Of a stretch of 30,383 nt of DNA, positions 7,142 to 15,987 are shown piece by piece. The position numbers and the translations under genes are program-made. Position 1 is the first letter of the stretch. Every line of letters begins with the position of its first letter. The stretch comes from a virus, in the IMG/VR virus record IMGVR_UViG_3300050014_000236, positions 1 through 30,383 of that record; one strand, given 5' to 3'. The notes beneath the pieces are model-generated. The model did no database searches. It was not told the origin of the DNA and saw only the letters and a program-made list of their open reading frames with translations.

Positions 7142-9631
7142 CTACGCTACCTCGGCCATATCCAGCACCGCTACCCAATCCCATGCGGACGAGTTCCCGG
7201 TGGGGTTTGTGCAGGTGATGTTGAAGCCACCGTTGGTGGTGTCGGCGGTGACAGAAACCGCAGCTCCGGTGACGGTGCCCCTTGTGAGTGCGACGGGCGT
7301 GCCGAGCGCGAGGGCCGTGGTCGCGAGCGTTCCATCGACGGAAATCATACCCTCGACGGTCCAGTCATAGTCGGTCCCGGAGGTGGTCGCGTTGCGCCCG
7401 TGAACCTTAATCGAGAAGTGCGCCGCGGAATTGATCGGCATATTGCATATCGAGGTTGTGGTCGCTGTGGTCGCGGAGGTTGCAAACAGCCGAACGGATG
7501 CTCCGGTCGTGGTGCCAGAGAGTACCATACGGGAAGACTGGAACTGCCCAACCGATAATGTATTGCCTCCGAGGATAAGCGCCGGTCTGCCGCGGTCAGT
7601 AGCGCGTGACCCGCCTACGACAGATGCGTAGCCGGTGATGCTGCACGAGTCACCAGCCGCGGCGAAGGCATAAGTGCCGGTATTTAGCGTATTGTGTCCG
7701 CCTACGCTACCGCCACCGAAGCTTGCTACAAAAACCGCCGCGCCTCCAACTTGCACCGAGGCAAAGCCGGACGCGCCACTATTGGAGCCGCCGATCTCTA
7801 CCACGCCAGAGGTGGTGGTTGGTCCCGACAGAATATTGATGTTGCCCGTTCCACCAAACGGAACCGGGTAGGGGTTATTTGATAGCGTATACCAGCCGTT
7901 TGCCCCCGGCTCCACAGTCGGTAATGGAAAAGAGTTCGCTTGATCGATATGCTCAATCGTTATGTTTGAGGCAGGGGACGGGACAACAATCGTAATGGTG
8001 TCGCCAGCAACCGGGGTGCCGGTCAATGGGATAACCAGATCGGTTAGCGCCAGGACGCCACCGGAAACAGCAATGTCGGTCTGGACGTGGCCACCAGAGG
8101 GAACCGTGGTCGTGGTCCAGTGCGTGCCGTCAACCGCCGTCAAGAGATATGTTCCGGCCACTGCGGAGTTTGTAGCGCCAAGTGAGAACGTCACAGGAAG
8201 CGCGATTGCGACCGCAGCGACAAAACCCTGGGGAAACGATACCGTTGTTCCTGTTACGCCCGAGCAATAGAAGTTGTTCGGGATGCCCGTATAGTAGCCT
8301 CCGGCTGAAGCGGTCATCCCCACCGCGACACCTGTAGTGGACGCGAAGGATAGCGAAACACCACGAAACCCCGCAGTGGCGCTTGTGTTGATCGTCACGG
8401 GATGTAAGGCGGTGGTTCCAGTGTTTCCGGCGCCCAAGGTGAATGTAAGGCCAGAGTTGTAGCCCTGGACAACCGCTAAGCCTCCCTTGATAACGCGTTG
8501 ACTATACGCCGGGCCTTGAACCTGGAGGCCGTTTGGCATGATATAGCCGGTATTAGCGAAGACGATCGGGCTACCGCCCTTGTTGGTGGGGTCCACCGAG
8601 CTGGTCGCTTCGAAAATCAGGTTATTGTCAGAGTTGCCGAACACGATCCCGTCACCTTTGGCATACCAAGCCGTCAGGTTCCGCATCTGGTTGTAGCTGA
8701 CGTTGAACGTGCTGGCAGCGGACCCGCTGTCAAACAGGATGCCAGTCGGGCTGTAGGTGCCAGATGTTGAGCGGGAGTTTACATCAATGACGTTAAACTG
8801 GCAGCCGGGGCTATCCTGTCCCGATCCAGCCCAGGTATTCATCCAAAAACCGACCTGCCGCGGTTCGGAGACGCCAACCTCGAAGTTGGAAAAAGATACC
8901 TCAGTTAGCTGGACGCACACATCCGCCAGGCTGGCGCCATCAAAGACGATGCCGGTGATGTCGTTTTGGTAGAGCGACTGGGTGCCTCCGGGAGTAACCG
9001 TAAGCATCGTGGCCCCGCCGGCGCCCGTCCACACAAGCCGGGTCACGGCGTAGAAAATCGTCGGTGCGTTGTCGCGCGGAATGCCGCGGCCTGCGCCTTG
9101 CAGTTTCACGCCCGCCGTGTTGATGACCAGAGCCGTGGCGATATTGTATGTGCCAGCCGGAACAATTACCGTTCCGCCGCCCGCTGCCGTTGCCGCAGTG
9201 ATCGCCGCCTGGATAGACGGGCCAACATCACCTGCCGAGTTCCAACTGTAGGCCAGAGCGTCGTAAATCGATCCAGGAACGACATTCCCAGCGTCAAAGA
9301 TAGCGGCGCCCGTCATGGTGCCGCCCGCCAGCGGGAGGGCCGCCGATTCAGGAGCGACAGTGAACAGGTTCGCGCCATAGGCAGTAATGACAAGTTCGCC
9401 GTACTGGCCTGTCGTCGCGAGGTCGCCGCTGAGACCGTTCGCTGTCACACCCGAGCCGGCCGTGATCGTGACAGGGCCGGCCCCTATCTGGAGCAGCGTC
9501 GTGCGGAACGTCCTTGGAAGGCCGCCCGGCAGTGTGACCGCGACGGAAGATCCGCTGAAGTAGGCCACCACATTATTGTTGTCAGACGCCTGGAGGACGT
9601 CTGTGGTGCCTTGAACCGGCCGAACCGCCAT
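7142..9631 (-). CDS. Tail spike with pectate-lyase-like beta-helix
   Basis: This 829-aa protein starts at an ATG with AGGAG 9 nt upstream. Residues about 135-183 (DVGPSIQAAITAATAAGGGT, VIVPAGTYNI, VKLQGAGRG) are the hallmark start of the pectate lyase superfamily right-handed beta-helix used by many phage spikes and depolymerases. The first roughly 115 residues are a distinct beta-rich segment that probably attaches to the virion, with the LPLAGGTMTGA motif common in fibre necks. The C-terminal part is Gly/Ser/Thr-rich beta structure. Expected role: binding or degrading host surface polysaccharide. The catalytic residues cannot be assigned by eye, so enzymatic activity is unproven. Confidence 0.8.
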   Translation of the reverse strand: MAVRPVQGTTDVLQASDNNNVVAYFSGSSVAVTLPGGLPRTFRTTLLQIGAGPVTITAGSGVTANGLSGDLATTGQYGELVITAYGANLFTVAPESAALPLAGGTMTGAAIFDAGNVVPGSIYDALAYSWNSAGDVGPSIQAAITAATAAGGGTVIVPAGTYNIATALVINTAGVKLQGAGRGIPRDNAPTIFYAVTRLVWTGAGGATMLTVTPGGTQSLYQNDITGIVFDGASLADVCVQLTEVSFSNFEVGVSEPRQVGFWMNTWAGSGQDSPGCQFNVIDVNSRSTSGTYSPTGILFDSGSAASTFNVSYNQMRNLTAWYAKGDGIVFGNSDNNLIFEATSSVDPTNKGGSPIVFANTGYIMPNGLQVQGPAYSQRVIKGGLAVVQGYNSGLTFTLGAGNTGTTALHPVTINTSATAGFRGVSLSFASTTGVAVGMTASAGGYYTGIPNNFYCSGVTGTTVSFPQGFVAAVAIALPVTFSLGATNSAVAGTYLLTAVDGTHWTTTTVPSGGHVQTDIAVSGGVLALTDLVIPLTGTPVAGDTITIVVPSPASNITIEHIDQANSFPLPTVEPGANGWYTLSNNPYPVPFGGTGNINILSGPTTTSGVVEIGGSNSGASGFASVQVGGAAVFVASFGGGSVGGHNTLNTGTYAFAAAGDSCSITGYASVVGGSRATDRGRPALILGGNTLSVGQFQSSRMVLSGTTTGASVRLFATSATTATTTSICNMPINSAAHFSIKVHGRNATTSGTDYDWTVEGMISVDGTLATTALALGTPVALTRGTVTGAAVSVTADTTNGGFNITCTNPTGNSSAWDWVAVLDMAEVA

Positions 9632-9654
9632 GCTGGTGCTCCTGTGTCGCCGGA

Positions 9655-9954
9655 TTACCCTGAATTGCTGCCCTGAAGAACCGTCATCGTCACGGTGCCC
9701 GAGCCCGACGCCTGGTTAAGACGTACCGCGCGAATGGGAGTCGTATAACTTGTCGCCGCGTTCGCGGAAGCCGTTACGATCGTGGCATCCGGGAAAGCAG
9801 TTGTCGGAGGAGATTCGAAAGCATGCTCCACCGCGAAAACAACCGTCCCCGTGACAACGCAGCCAATGCCAACATCGAACGGGCAGGCCAGATAATCCAG
9901 CATAATCCAGGGACTGGCTTCTGTGCCCGTGGTAACTACGGTAACCGGACGCAT
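9655..9954 (-). CDS. Small virion protein, unknown function
   Basis: A 99-aa beta-rich protein (MRPVTVVTTGTEASPWIMLD ... RLNQASGSGTVTMTVLQG). The start has GGAGAG 6 nt ahead. It lies between the 305-aa virion protein and the tail spike, in the same operon. The ending RLN-ASGSGTVTMTVLQG is typical of small phage structural proteins next to capsid genes. No enzyme motif is seen. It may be a decoration or connector protein, but this is inferred from context only. Confidence 0.75.
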   Translation of the reverse strand: MRPVTVVTTGTEASPWIMLDYLACPFDVGIGCVVTGTVVFAVEHAFESPPTTAFPDATIVTASANAATSYTTPIRAVRLNQASGSGTVTMTVLQGSNSG

Positions 9955-9964
9955 GGCGCTCTCC

Positions 9965-10882
9965 TCAGAACTGGGCCGCGCCGAACAATCCCGCGTTGAT
10001 CCCGCTCGTTATCATCGCCGGCAAAACCGGATGTTGCCAGAGCGTCATGCGCTTGGTGCCATCCGACGCTGAGCCGACCAGATACGTGCCGCGCACGTCG
10101 CCGGTGGTCGCCGATGGCGTTGTCGTCACGCCCGCGGTGAAGGTGCCCGTTCCGGTGACAATCAGGCTGTTCCAGAAACCCCACACCGAACTGGCCGCCG
10201 CCGCGTACATCGGGAGCCCATAGGTGTCACTCTGGCCGATCGAAATGTTGCTGCCTGACAGGGTGCCACCCGGCGTTGCGCTGATCAGCCCCTTGTAGGC
10301 TTTCACGCTCTGCGCTGTGGTCGCATCGGCCAGCGTGACAGTCTCATGCAACAGATAGCCATAAGCGTCGAAGCCAACGAGCGCCAATGTCCCGAGATGG
10401 TCGTCGCCGGCGCTCGTAATCGTGAGACAGCGCGCGCCCATCGTCGCGGCATCATAGAGCACCGTGAAGTCAGATGCCCCAAAGCGCTGATACACCGGGA
10501 TCGAATCAATGAACCGCGCGCCGGTCGGGATGATGTTTTGTGAACCCAGCATCAGCGTAGGCGCGGCTGATACCGTGATGCCGGCGCCGGTCGCGGCCCG
10601 CAATGTCAGAGCCGTTCCAGCGACCCCGGCCTGGGCAGCGGCAATCGCCACGGCGCTCAGGGTAGACGGGACGAAATCAAGGAATGGGCAATTCGCATCC
10701 ATCCAGCCGATGACCTGCGCCCCGGTGGAACTGTTCGCTGAGTTGTAAAGGAGGCGGGAGTCCTGAATGCCGGACCCGCCCATGTCGAGCGACGGAGCGG
10801 CGTTGGGCGGCCCTCCGCTCGATCCCAGCGTCATTCTCTGCATGACGCGGTGCGCTGGTCCCCAAAAGGCGGTACGAGCCAT
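9965..10882 (-). CDS. Putative virion structural protein (305 aa)
   Basis: The protein begins MARTAFWGPAHRVMQRMTLG and is rich in Ala, Gly, Ser and Thr, consistent with a beta-structured virion component. Landmarks are RFGASDFTVLYDAATMGARC, GDDHLGTLALVGFDAYGYLL and SVWGFWNSLIVTGTGTFTAG. AGGAG lies 9 nt before the ATG and the gene ends 10 nt before the next start. Position between capsid and spike suggests a head-tail or tail structural role. I do not recognise a precise family. Confidence 0.75.
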   Translation of the reverse strand: MARTAFWGPAHRVMQRMTLGSSGGPPNAAPSLDMGGSGIQDSRLLYNSANSSTGAQVIGWMDANCPFLDFVPSTLSAVAIAAAQAGVAGTALTLRAATGAGITVSAAPTLMLGSQNIIPTGARFIDSIPVYQRFGASDFTVLYDAATMGARCLTITSAGDDHLGTLALVGFDAYGYLLHETVTLADATTAQSVKAYKGLISATPGGTLSGSNISIGQSDTYGLPMYAAAASSVWGFWNSLIVTGTGTFTAGVTTTPSATTGDVRGTYLVGSASDGTKRMTLWQHPVLPAMITSGINAGLFGAAQF

Positions 10883-10992
10883 AGCCGAAACTCCTGATCT
10901 GGGCCCCGCTGGGCCGGGCAGATGGGTGTCGGCTACTGGCCGCTGAGTTCAACGATACGGGATATGGCGTCCTTGGGCAATAAGCATGCGCC

Positions 10993-11451
10993 TCAGGTCG
11001 AAAACCGCGCAATCGAATCGACCGGCGCGCGCGGCGCGGGATCGTTTGGAGAGACATCCTGATATGGCGCGTGGCTTGCCTGCGGCTCTGGCATCTCGCC
11101 GGCCCGGCGTAGCAGTTCCTCGGTGTACCGCTTGATCGTAATCGAGGTCCGCACGCCCATCTCGATATCCTCATGCAGGTCGGTCATCTGCACGCCGATG
11201 ATGTCCTTGCCGCACCAGTGCGCCTCGCGGCGCGCATCGTCGATGAACTTGCAAATGGCTGGTGGTGTCCACGCTTCGGCCCCTGGATTGGCGGCGGTGC
11301 GCGGCTGCTTCGGAGCCTCGCGCGCGGCGAACATCGCATGGGCGCAGGTGTCTTTCACGACGACAGCGCGGCCGGCGTCGGTGAAGTTGTAATCGATCAC
11401 CAGACCGGTCCTGAGAAACAGCTTCACGATGTAGAGGGATTGGATAGGCAT
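10993..11451 (-). CDS. Conserved hypothetical phage protein (152 aa)
   Basis: The start chosen is the ATG at 11451 (MPIQSLYIVKLFLRTGLVID), with GAGG 9 nt upstream; the frame is open to 11505 but that part is less protein-like. Landmarks are VVVKDTCAHAMFAAREA, EAWTPPAICKFIDDARREAH and SITIKRYTEELLRRAGEMP. Soluble, mixed alpha/beta by eye, with no signal or membrane segment. It lies between the lysine-rich microprotein and the 305-aa virion protein. Function unknown. Confidence 0.65.
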   Translation of the reverse strand: MPIQSLYIVKLFLRTGLVIDYNFTDAGRAVVVKDTCAHAMFAAREAPKQPRTAANPGAEAWTPPAICKFIDDARREAHWCGKDIIGVQMTDLHEDIEMGVRTSITIKRYTEELLRRAGEMPEPQASHAPYQDVSPNDPAPRAPVDSIARFST

Positions 11452-11517
11452 CGCCGACAACCTCGCTTCTGGGAGAGTACCCGCAACATGACGGTCGGCG
11501 ATCATTTCGTCAAACGG

Positions 11518-11634
11518 CTATTTCTTCTTTTTGCGCTCGGATTTCTTCTCGCGCTTGTGGTCCTCTTTTTTGGCTCCCTTGCGTCCGGCCTTGCGCTCCT
11601 CGGCCTTCTTCGACTCATCCGCCTTGCGTGCCAT
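11518..11634 (-). CDS. 38-aa lysine/glutamate-rich microprotein
   Basis: ATG at 11632-11634 with AAGGAA about 9 nt upstream and a TAG stop at 11518-11520. The product begins MARKADESKKAEERKAGRKG and ends SERKKKK. About two thirds of the residues are charged, with no hydrophobic core, so it should be disordered or a single charged helix. It sits just behind the major capsid gene and ahead of the 152-aa gene, filling a gap that would otherwise be empty. A nucleic-acid-binding or capsid-interior role is possible but only inferred from charge and location. Confidence 0.65.
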   Translation of the reverse strand: MARKADESKKAEERKAGRKGAKKEDHKREKKSERKKKK

Positions 11635-11670
11635 CGTACCAATTCCTTCCAAAGGTGAATTCTCGGTAGC

Positions 11671-12579
11671 TCACACGCCCGGAGTTGCGAAAGCGCCACG
11701 CCAGTCTGACCAAAACGCCGAGTACCGCTGGTAGCAAGCAGCCTTCGCGTTCTTGGTGTCGAAGTCGTTGTCTTGATCGAAGGTGATCTTGTCCCGATCA
11801 AAGTATTGCAGGCTGCGCGGGATGTTCGTCCTGACGAACCACGCCGTGCTGCTTGAGAAGTAGTGGTTGACCTTGATCCCTTTCGGAAAGGCGCCGGTCG
11901 CCCGCAGCACGTTGATCGCGTTGTTCGCAGTGTCGTTCTGTAGAACCGAATGGTAGATCCGGTTCGCCTCGAACCAAAGCGACGGCGGGATGTTCAGCGA
12001 CTGCGGCAAGCCCGAGATTTTCATGCCGCGGTTGTTGGTCATCTGCATGATCTGGATGCAAAGGTCTTCGACCGCGGTTTCAGAAAGGTCGGCGGCCGTG
12101 GTCAGAAGATTGCTCTGATTGCCGGACAACGTCGGATGCGCCGTCGAGAACAGCGACACACCATCGGCGCCCAGGTAGCCAGAGTTGAACCCCTGATTGT
12201 AGACGGCGGAAAGGATGTTTTCCTGGGTCTGACGCATGCTGAAGGCCAACTGCTGCGCCCGGCGGCGGGACACCACCTCGTAGAGGTCGTCTCTCAACTC
12301 CTCGAACGTCACGATGTAGCCCAGAGCGTAGGCAACGTGCGTGTAGCGGCTGACCGGCCCCTGCGCCTCAACGTCGTAGAATATCTGCTGGCCCTGCGGC
12401 TTCACCGGCGCGAGACCAAAGCCGGTGATCTCCGGCTCTTCCTCATACGCCTTGTCCGAAGTGTCGATCTCGAACAGATCGGGGTACTCGGGAACGTGCT
12501 CGCTGTAACTCCGTCCCCACCACCCCTTGACCCCCGGCCAGAGCGCCTTGGGATGGGAGCCTGTAGTGATTATGGCCAT
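11671..12579 (-). CDS. Major capsid protein, Mu gpT-like HK97-fold
   Basis: This 302-aa protein begins MAIITTGSHPKALWPGVKGW. The segments EVSRYTHVAYALGYIVTFEEL-like (PVSRYTHVAYALGYIVTFEE), RRRAQQLAFSMRQTQE, GVSLFSTAHPTLSGNQSNLL and the late KVNHYFSSSTAWFVRTNIP segment are typical of Mu gpT-like major head subunits. Length is as expected for the family. It lies downstream of the scaffold and the 201-aa protein, the usual position. The start has GGAG/AGGA upstream. It should build the icosahedral shell around the scaffold and GroEL may assist its folding, given the phage-encoded GroES-like protein upstream. Confidence 0.88.
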   Translation of the reverse strand: MAIITTGSHPKALWPGVKGWWGRSYSEHVPEYPDLFEIDTSDKAYEEEPEITGFGLAPVKPQGQQIFYDVEAQGPVSRYTHVAYALGYIVTFEELRDDLYEVVSRRRAQQLAFSMRQTQENILSAVYNQGFNSGYLGADGVSLFSTAHPTLSGNQSNLLTTAADLSETAVEDLCIQIMQMTNNRGMKISGLPQSLNIPPSLWFEANRIYHSVLQNDTANNAINVLRATGAFPKGIKVNHYFSSSTAWFVRTNIPRSLQYFDRDKITFDQDNDFDTKNAKAACYQRYSAFWSDWRGAFATPGV

Positions 12580-12624
12580 ATTATCCTACTCCGTTGGACT
12601 GTTTCTGTAGGGCGAGCGCGGTCA

Positions 12625-13230
12625 TCAGATGCCAGTGCTGTTGTTCCATGGGTGGATGCCGAAGTTCAGCGTTACCAGCCACTTCGCGTAAGCGGACCCG
12701 ATGGTGTTATCCACCTCCTGGAGTCCCTGAATGATATGCAACTGAAGGTCGGTGGTCGCGACGGTTGAGCTGTCGAGCATCCAGCCGGACATCGCGGACG
12801 CGGTGTTGCCGCTTCCGGCGACCATGGACGCGTTCTGGCCGGATACGCCTGAGACCATAGAGCCGCCAACGGAGTCTTCTTGAACACAGTAGAGCAGTTC
12901 CGGATCGTCGCAGACGTAGATGTATGCGGCGGTCGAGGCTGGCAGGTAGACGCTGTTGCTTTGGAGCAGTGGGATCGTGGCCTGCCCGGCGTTGTTGGAG
13001 CGGCCCATAAACGCGCCAAGGATCGAGTTCGTGCTAGCCGCCGTGGCGATGCCAACCGTCTGAATGCCGTTTCCATCGGAGCTGTTGGTCACGGTGATGA
13101 CGGGATCGCCGAGGTAAAGCGCTGTCGCGTTGCCTACCGGCACATAGTACGTGCGCACCGCGCCCCCCCAGGGAGCACCGGAACGATACGAATAAGGCTG
13201 TAGGCCGCGTGGGGAATTCGCGTTTGCCAT
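12625..13230 (-). CDS. Conserved phage capsid-associated protein (201 aa)
   Basis: The protein begins MANANSPRGLQPYSYRSGAP and continues with TYYVPVGNATALYLGDPVIT, ASTAAYIYVCDDPELLYCVQ, SGWMLDSSTVATTDLQLHII and DNTIGSAYAKWLVTLN. This pattern is common in a conserved phage structural family encoded next to the major capsid gene; a head decoration or head-completion role is usual but not shown here. GAGGG lies about 9 nt ahead of the ATG. The 162 nt between this gene and the upstream stop (13231-13392) show no ORF and no obvious terminator. Confidence 0.75.
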   Translation of the reverse strand: MANANSPRGLQPYSYRSGAPWGGAVRTYYVPVGNATALYLGDPVITVTNSSDGNGIQTVGIATAASTNSILGAFMGRSNNAGQATIPLLQSNSVYLPASTAAYIYVCDDPELLYCVQEDSVGGSMVSGVSGQNASMVAGSGNTASAMSGWMLDSSTVATTDLQLHIIQGLQEVDNTIGSAYAKWLVTLNFGIHPWNNSTGI

Positions 13231-13392
13231 GGGTCGTGACCCTCAGGATGTGGGATTGTGAAACGGAAGGGAGCGGCAGCCGGCATGAACTGGCCAGGCG
13301 TGCGAATCGGATCGTTGGGTCTGGGCTGCTTGCCCCTTCGGCTCGCTTTATCCTGGTGGCCCGGGCGATTTCTGTTCCCTGGCGCGGTCGGC

Positions 13393-14040
13393 TTAGCGTC
13401 CGGTAATATGAATTCCCGTCTGGGGAATATACCGATTGTCGTCTGCGCCGGGGCCTGCTCTGCCTGAGCGGATATCGTGTAGCCGGTGGTCAAGTGCGAC
13501 TGCTTGCCGCATCTTATCTTCCTGATACCACCGCATTGGTATTTCCATCAAGTAGCTTGCGCGTCCCCGCCCATCGGCGCGATCGGTGATGCGATTCATG
13601 GACTCCCCGGTGTCGGGATCGATCACATGCGCATAGCCCGCGCGTTTGGCTCTGTTGATACGGCCGGGTATGTCGGAAAACCAGTACGGGCGATACCCGG
13701 GCCGGGCCGTATAGGCGAGGGTCTGTTCCTGATCGCCGAACGGGACACGATCGACAACCGCCGCGCCGCTCCGGCGGAACAGCGGATCGTCGTCTCGCGC
13801 GGCCTCGTCGTTCCCCTCAGGAAACATTGGATCGATCCGTCGCCCCTTCACACGTTCGCCCATAACTGGCTCGGGCGACTGTGGTGCGGCGTTCTGGTCG
13901 CCGAACACATCATCACGATTGCCGAATCTGGTCTCCGTCTGGCGACCCGACAGCCCGGTGAGTGAGCGTCCGTGCGCGGCGGCATCCGCGGCGCGCGTCA
14001 TGTCGTTATCTTCGCCGGCGAGAACATCACGTAATGCCAT
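13393..14040 (-). CDS. Conserved phage head-region protein (215 aa)
   Basis: The C-terminal half has a recognisable conserved pattern: RPGYRPYWFSDIPGRINRAK, AGYAHVIDPDTGES, ASYLMEIPMRWYQEDKMRQA and a final RYIPQTGIHI. The N-terminal half is polar and low-complexity. Proteins with this pattern are found between scaffold and capsid genes in podophages; their role is not established. It starts 2 nt after the scaffold stop, with GGAG 8 nt before the ATG. Probably a minor head or assembly protein. Confidence 0.7.
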   Translation of the reverse strand: MALRDVLAGEDNDMTRAADAAAHGRSLTGLSGRQTETRFGNRDDVFGDQNAAPQSPEPVMGERVKGRRIDPMFPEGNDEAARDDDPLFRRSGAAVVDRVPFGDQEQTLAYTARPGYRPYWFSDIPGRINRAKRAGYAHVIDPDTGESMNRITDRADGRGRASYLMEIPMRWYQEDKMRQAVALDHRLHDIRSGRAGPGADDNRYIPQTGIHITGR

Positions 14041-14042
14041 GG

Positions 14043-14990
14043 TCAGGCTCCATCATCCTGGAATTGATCCCAGTAATTGGTTGAGTACTCTTCTTTTGTG
14101 AAGGGAGCGCCTTTCCCTTCGAGCAATTTCGCATATTTCGCGTATGCGTCCTTGGCCTCTTTCGGCATCGCGTCGAACGTCCGGCGACCGGTCGCGCGGC
14201 GCGGCACGGCGGCGGCGGAGCTTGCTGTCACGGTCTGCCTACCTGGCGGATCGTCATCGGGATCGTCGTTCTCTTGACGCGCTGGCGGGCGGCGCGGGGC
14301 GCCGACGCGATCCGGGAACTGCGCTTTCATCCGGCGTTCGACCTCAGCCAGGTTTTGCTCAAGACTGAGTTCGGGGCGTTTGGTACTGAGGCCGGTATGG
14401 ATGATGTCGGCCTCCATCTGTAATTCAGAGTCCTGCTGGTACCAGGGATTGCGCGAGAAGAATGCGGCGGCGGCGGGCGGCGGCCCCGGATTGACGGGTT
14501 GCGACACGGGATCCGGACGAGACGGAGGCGCCGGGGCGGGCTTCGTCCTGTCGAGTTCGTCGAGTTCGGTCTGGGCTCGCTGATATGCAACCGTGTCCGC
14601 GTTAGAGACAGCGGTCGCTGCCTGCTCCCGCAACTCGCGGCGGGCGCGGTCATAAGCGCGCGTCTCCGCGCTGCGCGTCATCTGGGTAACGGCGTTCAGC
14701 GACTCCAGCGCGGTATCGAGCCGGCCCCTCAGTTCGCGGCCCTCAGTCGCCGAGGCGCGCTGCAACTCATCCAGTCGGCGCGACAGGGTATTGTTCCTGT
14801 CCGCGAGGATCGCCGGGTTATCGAGGCCGCGCGCCACGAACACGGCGGCCGGAACCCATTTGCTTTGATCCCGGAAGTCCTCTTTCGGTTTCCACCCATT
14901 GGCCCGGGCGATGCGCTCGACTTCATCGTCATCCTGGCTCTGGGACGGAACTCCGTCTCCATCATCGCCTGCGGCTTGCGTTCCTGACAT
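14043..14990 (-). CDS. Scaffolding protein
   Basis: A 315-aa acidic, helix-rich protein. It begins with a polar acidic tail and the motif IARANGWKPKEDFRDQSKWV, seen in many phage scaffolds. A coiled-coil-like helix covers about residues 60-150 (LSRRLDELQRASATEGRELR onward), a Pro-rich linker about 150-175, and the C-terminus (FDAMPKEAKDAYAKYAKLLE) is a basic/helical segment of the sort that binds coat protein. Position between portal and capsid genes fits. It would direct procapsid assembly and then exit. AGGAG lies 11 nt before the ATG. Confidence 0.75.
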   Translation of the reverse strand: MSGTQAAGDDGDGVPSQSQDDDEVERIARANGWKPKEDFRDQSKWVPAAVFVARGLDNPAILADRNNTLSRRLDELQRASATEGRELRGRLDTALESLNAVTQMTRSAETRAYDRARRELREQAATAVSNADTVAYQRAQTELDELDRTKPAPAPPSRPDPVSQPVNPGPPPAAAAFFSRNPWYQQDSELQMEADIIHTGLSTKRPELSLEQNLAEVERRMKAQFPDRVGAPRRPPARQENDDPDDDPPGRQTVTASSAAAVPRRATGRRTFDAMPKEAKDAYAKYAKLLEGKGAPFTKEEYSTNYWDQFQDDGA

Positions 14991-15041
14991 TTGGTGTGCG
15001 CTCCTGGTGCATTCGCGGGATGTGCCAGGAATTCTCCTGCT

Positions 15042-15506
15042 TTAGCCGGCAGCGATGGCGGGATCCCTGTTGGGATAGTCGGCAATCCCGGGCGGCTCTT
15101 CGATACAGGCGATCGATTTGTCCTGCATGATCCGGTACAGCATGCCGTCGCGTCCGCTGTGTTCCTGGCCAACGTATTTCTGGAAGTACACCCGATCGCC
15201 GGCCTTTGGCCGCTCGCCGACCCATTTCACCAGCCGGTCGCTGTCATAAGCGAACGCCTGCGGCCCGACTGAGACCAGAATGCCGGTCGTCGCCGATGCT
15301 CCCAAGCTTTCCTTGATCGAATCGGGAAAGATGATCCCGCCCTCGGTCATGTTCGGCACCTGGTCAGGGAACACCACAACCTTATCGCACAGCGCGCGGA
15401 GGCCGGAAGTGTTGCTTCCAGACCATTCCACCATGCTGTACGAGCCAAATTGCGTCGGGATGAACCGCGGCGGCAGATCGTTCAGTGCCTCGGGGCCGAT
15501 GGCCAT
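15042..15506 (-). CDS. GroES-like co-chaperonin (Cpn10 fold)
   Basis: A 154-aa protein whose residues about 36-137 align by eye with GroES: LRALCDKVVVFPD (start of the beta-barrel), a mobile-loop equivalent EGGIIFPDSIKES with a hydrophobic IIF triplet in the place GroES uses to contact GroEL, GILVSVGPQAF, KAGDRVYFQKYVGQE and GMLYRIMQDKSIACIEE. Extra N- and C-terminal extensions make it longer than the 95-100 aa of bacterial GroES. GAGGAGA lies about 10 nt before the ATG. It sits between head-associated genes and the scaffold, so it probably works with host GroEL to fold capsid protein, as T4 gp31 does. The fold call is strong; function is inferred. Confidence 0.82.
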   Translation of the reverse strand: MAIGPEALNDLPPRFIPTQFGSYSMVEWSGSNTSGLRALCDKVVVFPDQVPNMTEGGIIFPDSIKESLGASATTGILVSVGPQAFAYDSDRLVKWVGERPKAGDRVYFQKYVGQEHSGRDGMLYRIMQDKSIACIEEPPGIADYPNRDPAIAAG

Positions 15507-15510
15507 ATTT

Positions 15511-15987
15511 TCAGGTCTCCTCTCCGTTGGGGCCGATCGTGCTGATCAGCAAGCGCGACCACACGAAACCAAGGTCGATTTGGTGAATGGCCGCCAGCGG
15601 GGAGGAGGTGCGAAACAGACCCCCTTGATCCATCGCCAGATAGGTCGTGGTATGAAACGTTGGCTTGTCACGCCAGTAAAGATTGAGGCGCTTCCAATAT
15701 TCGCGGCCCGAGCGCAGGCTGGAAGCCCAATCCTCGACCTCATCGAACCACCATCGCACCGCGAGGCTTTCGCTCTGGAACATGACCAGGGCATCCTTCG
15801 GCAATCGCGCGCCGAGGCCATAGCTGGTCACGACTTCGTACGGCTCGCCGTTCGGCGCCGTATCCATGTCGCGCGCGCCCATGCCCATGACTTTGTCGTT
15901 TTGATCGGTCCAACCGGTCGCGATGCCGCGCTCTTCATGCACCGTGAATGTGGCGTTAATTTTCGAAACGGCTTCTTCTGGTGTCAT
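15511..15987 (-). CDS. Hypothetical head-region protein (158 aa)
   Basis: Begins MTPEEAVSKINATFTVHEER and is rich in aromatic residues, with RWWFDEVEDWASSLRSGREY and RLNLYWRDKPTFHTTTYLAM. The ATG overlaps the stop of the upstream 114-aa gene as ATGA and the GroES-like gene begins only 4 nt after its own stop, so all three are likely co-translated. No recognised family. Context suggests a minor virion or assembly protein. Confidence 0.7.
   Translation of the reverse strand: MTPEEAVSKINATFTVHEERGIATGWTDQNDKVMGMGARDMDTAPNGEPYEVVTSYGLGARLPKDALVMFQSESLAVRWWFDEVEDWASSLRSGREYWKRLNLYWRDKPTFHTTTYLAMDQGGLFRTSSPLAAIHQIDLGFVWSRLLISTIGPNGEET

Noticed and set aside
13134-13493. 119-aa minus-strand frame
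   Set aside because: It overlaps the well-supported 201-aa and 215-aa genes in another frame and reads as low-complexity Pro/Arg sequence.
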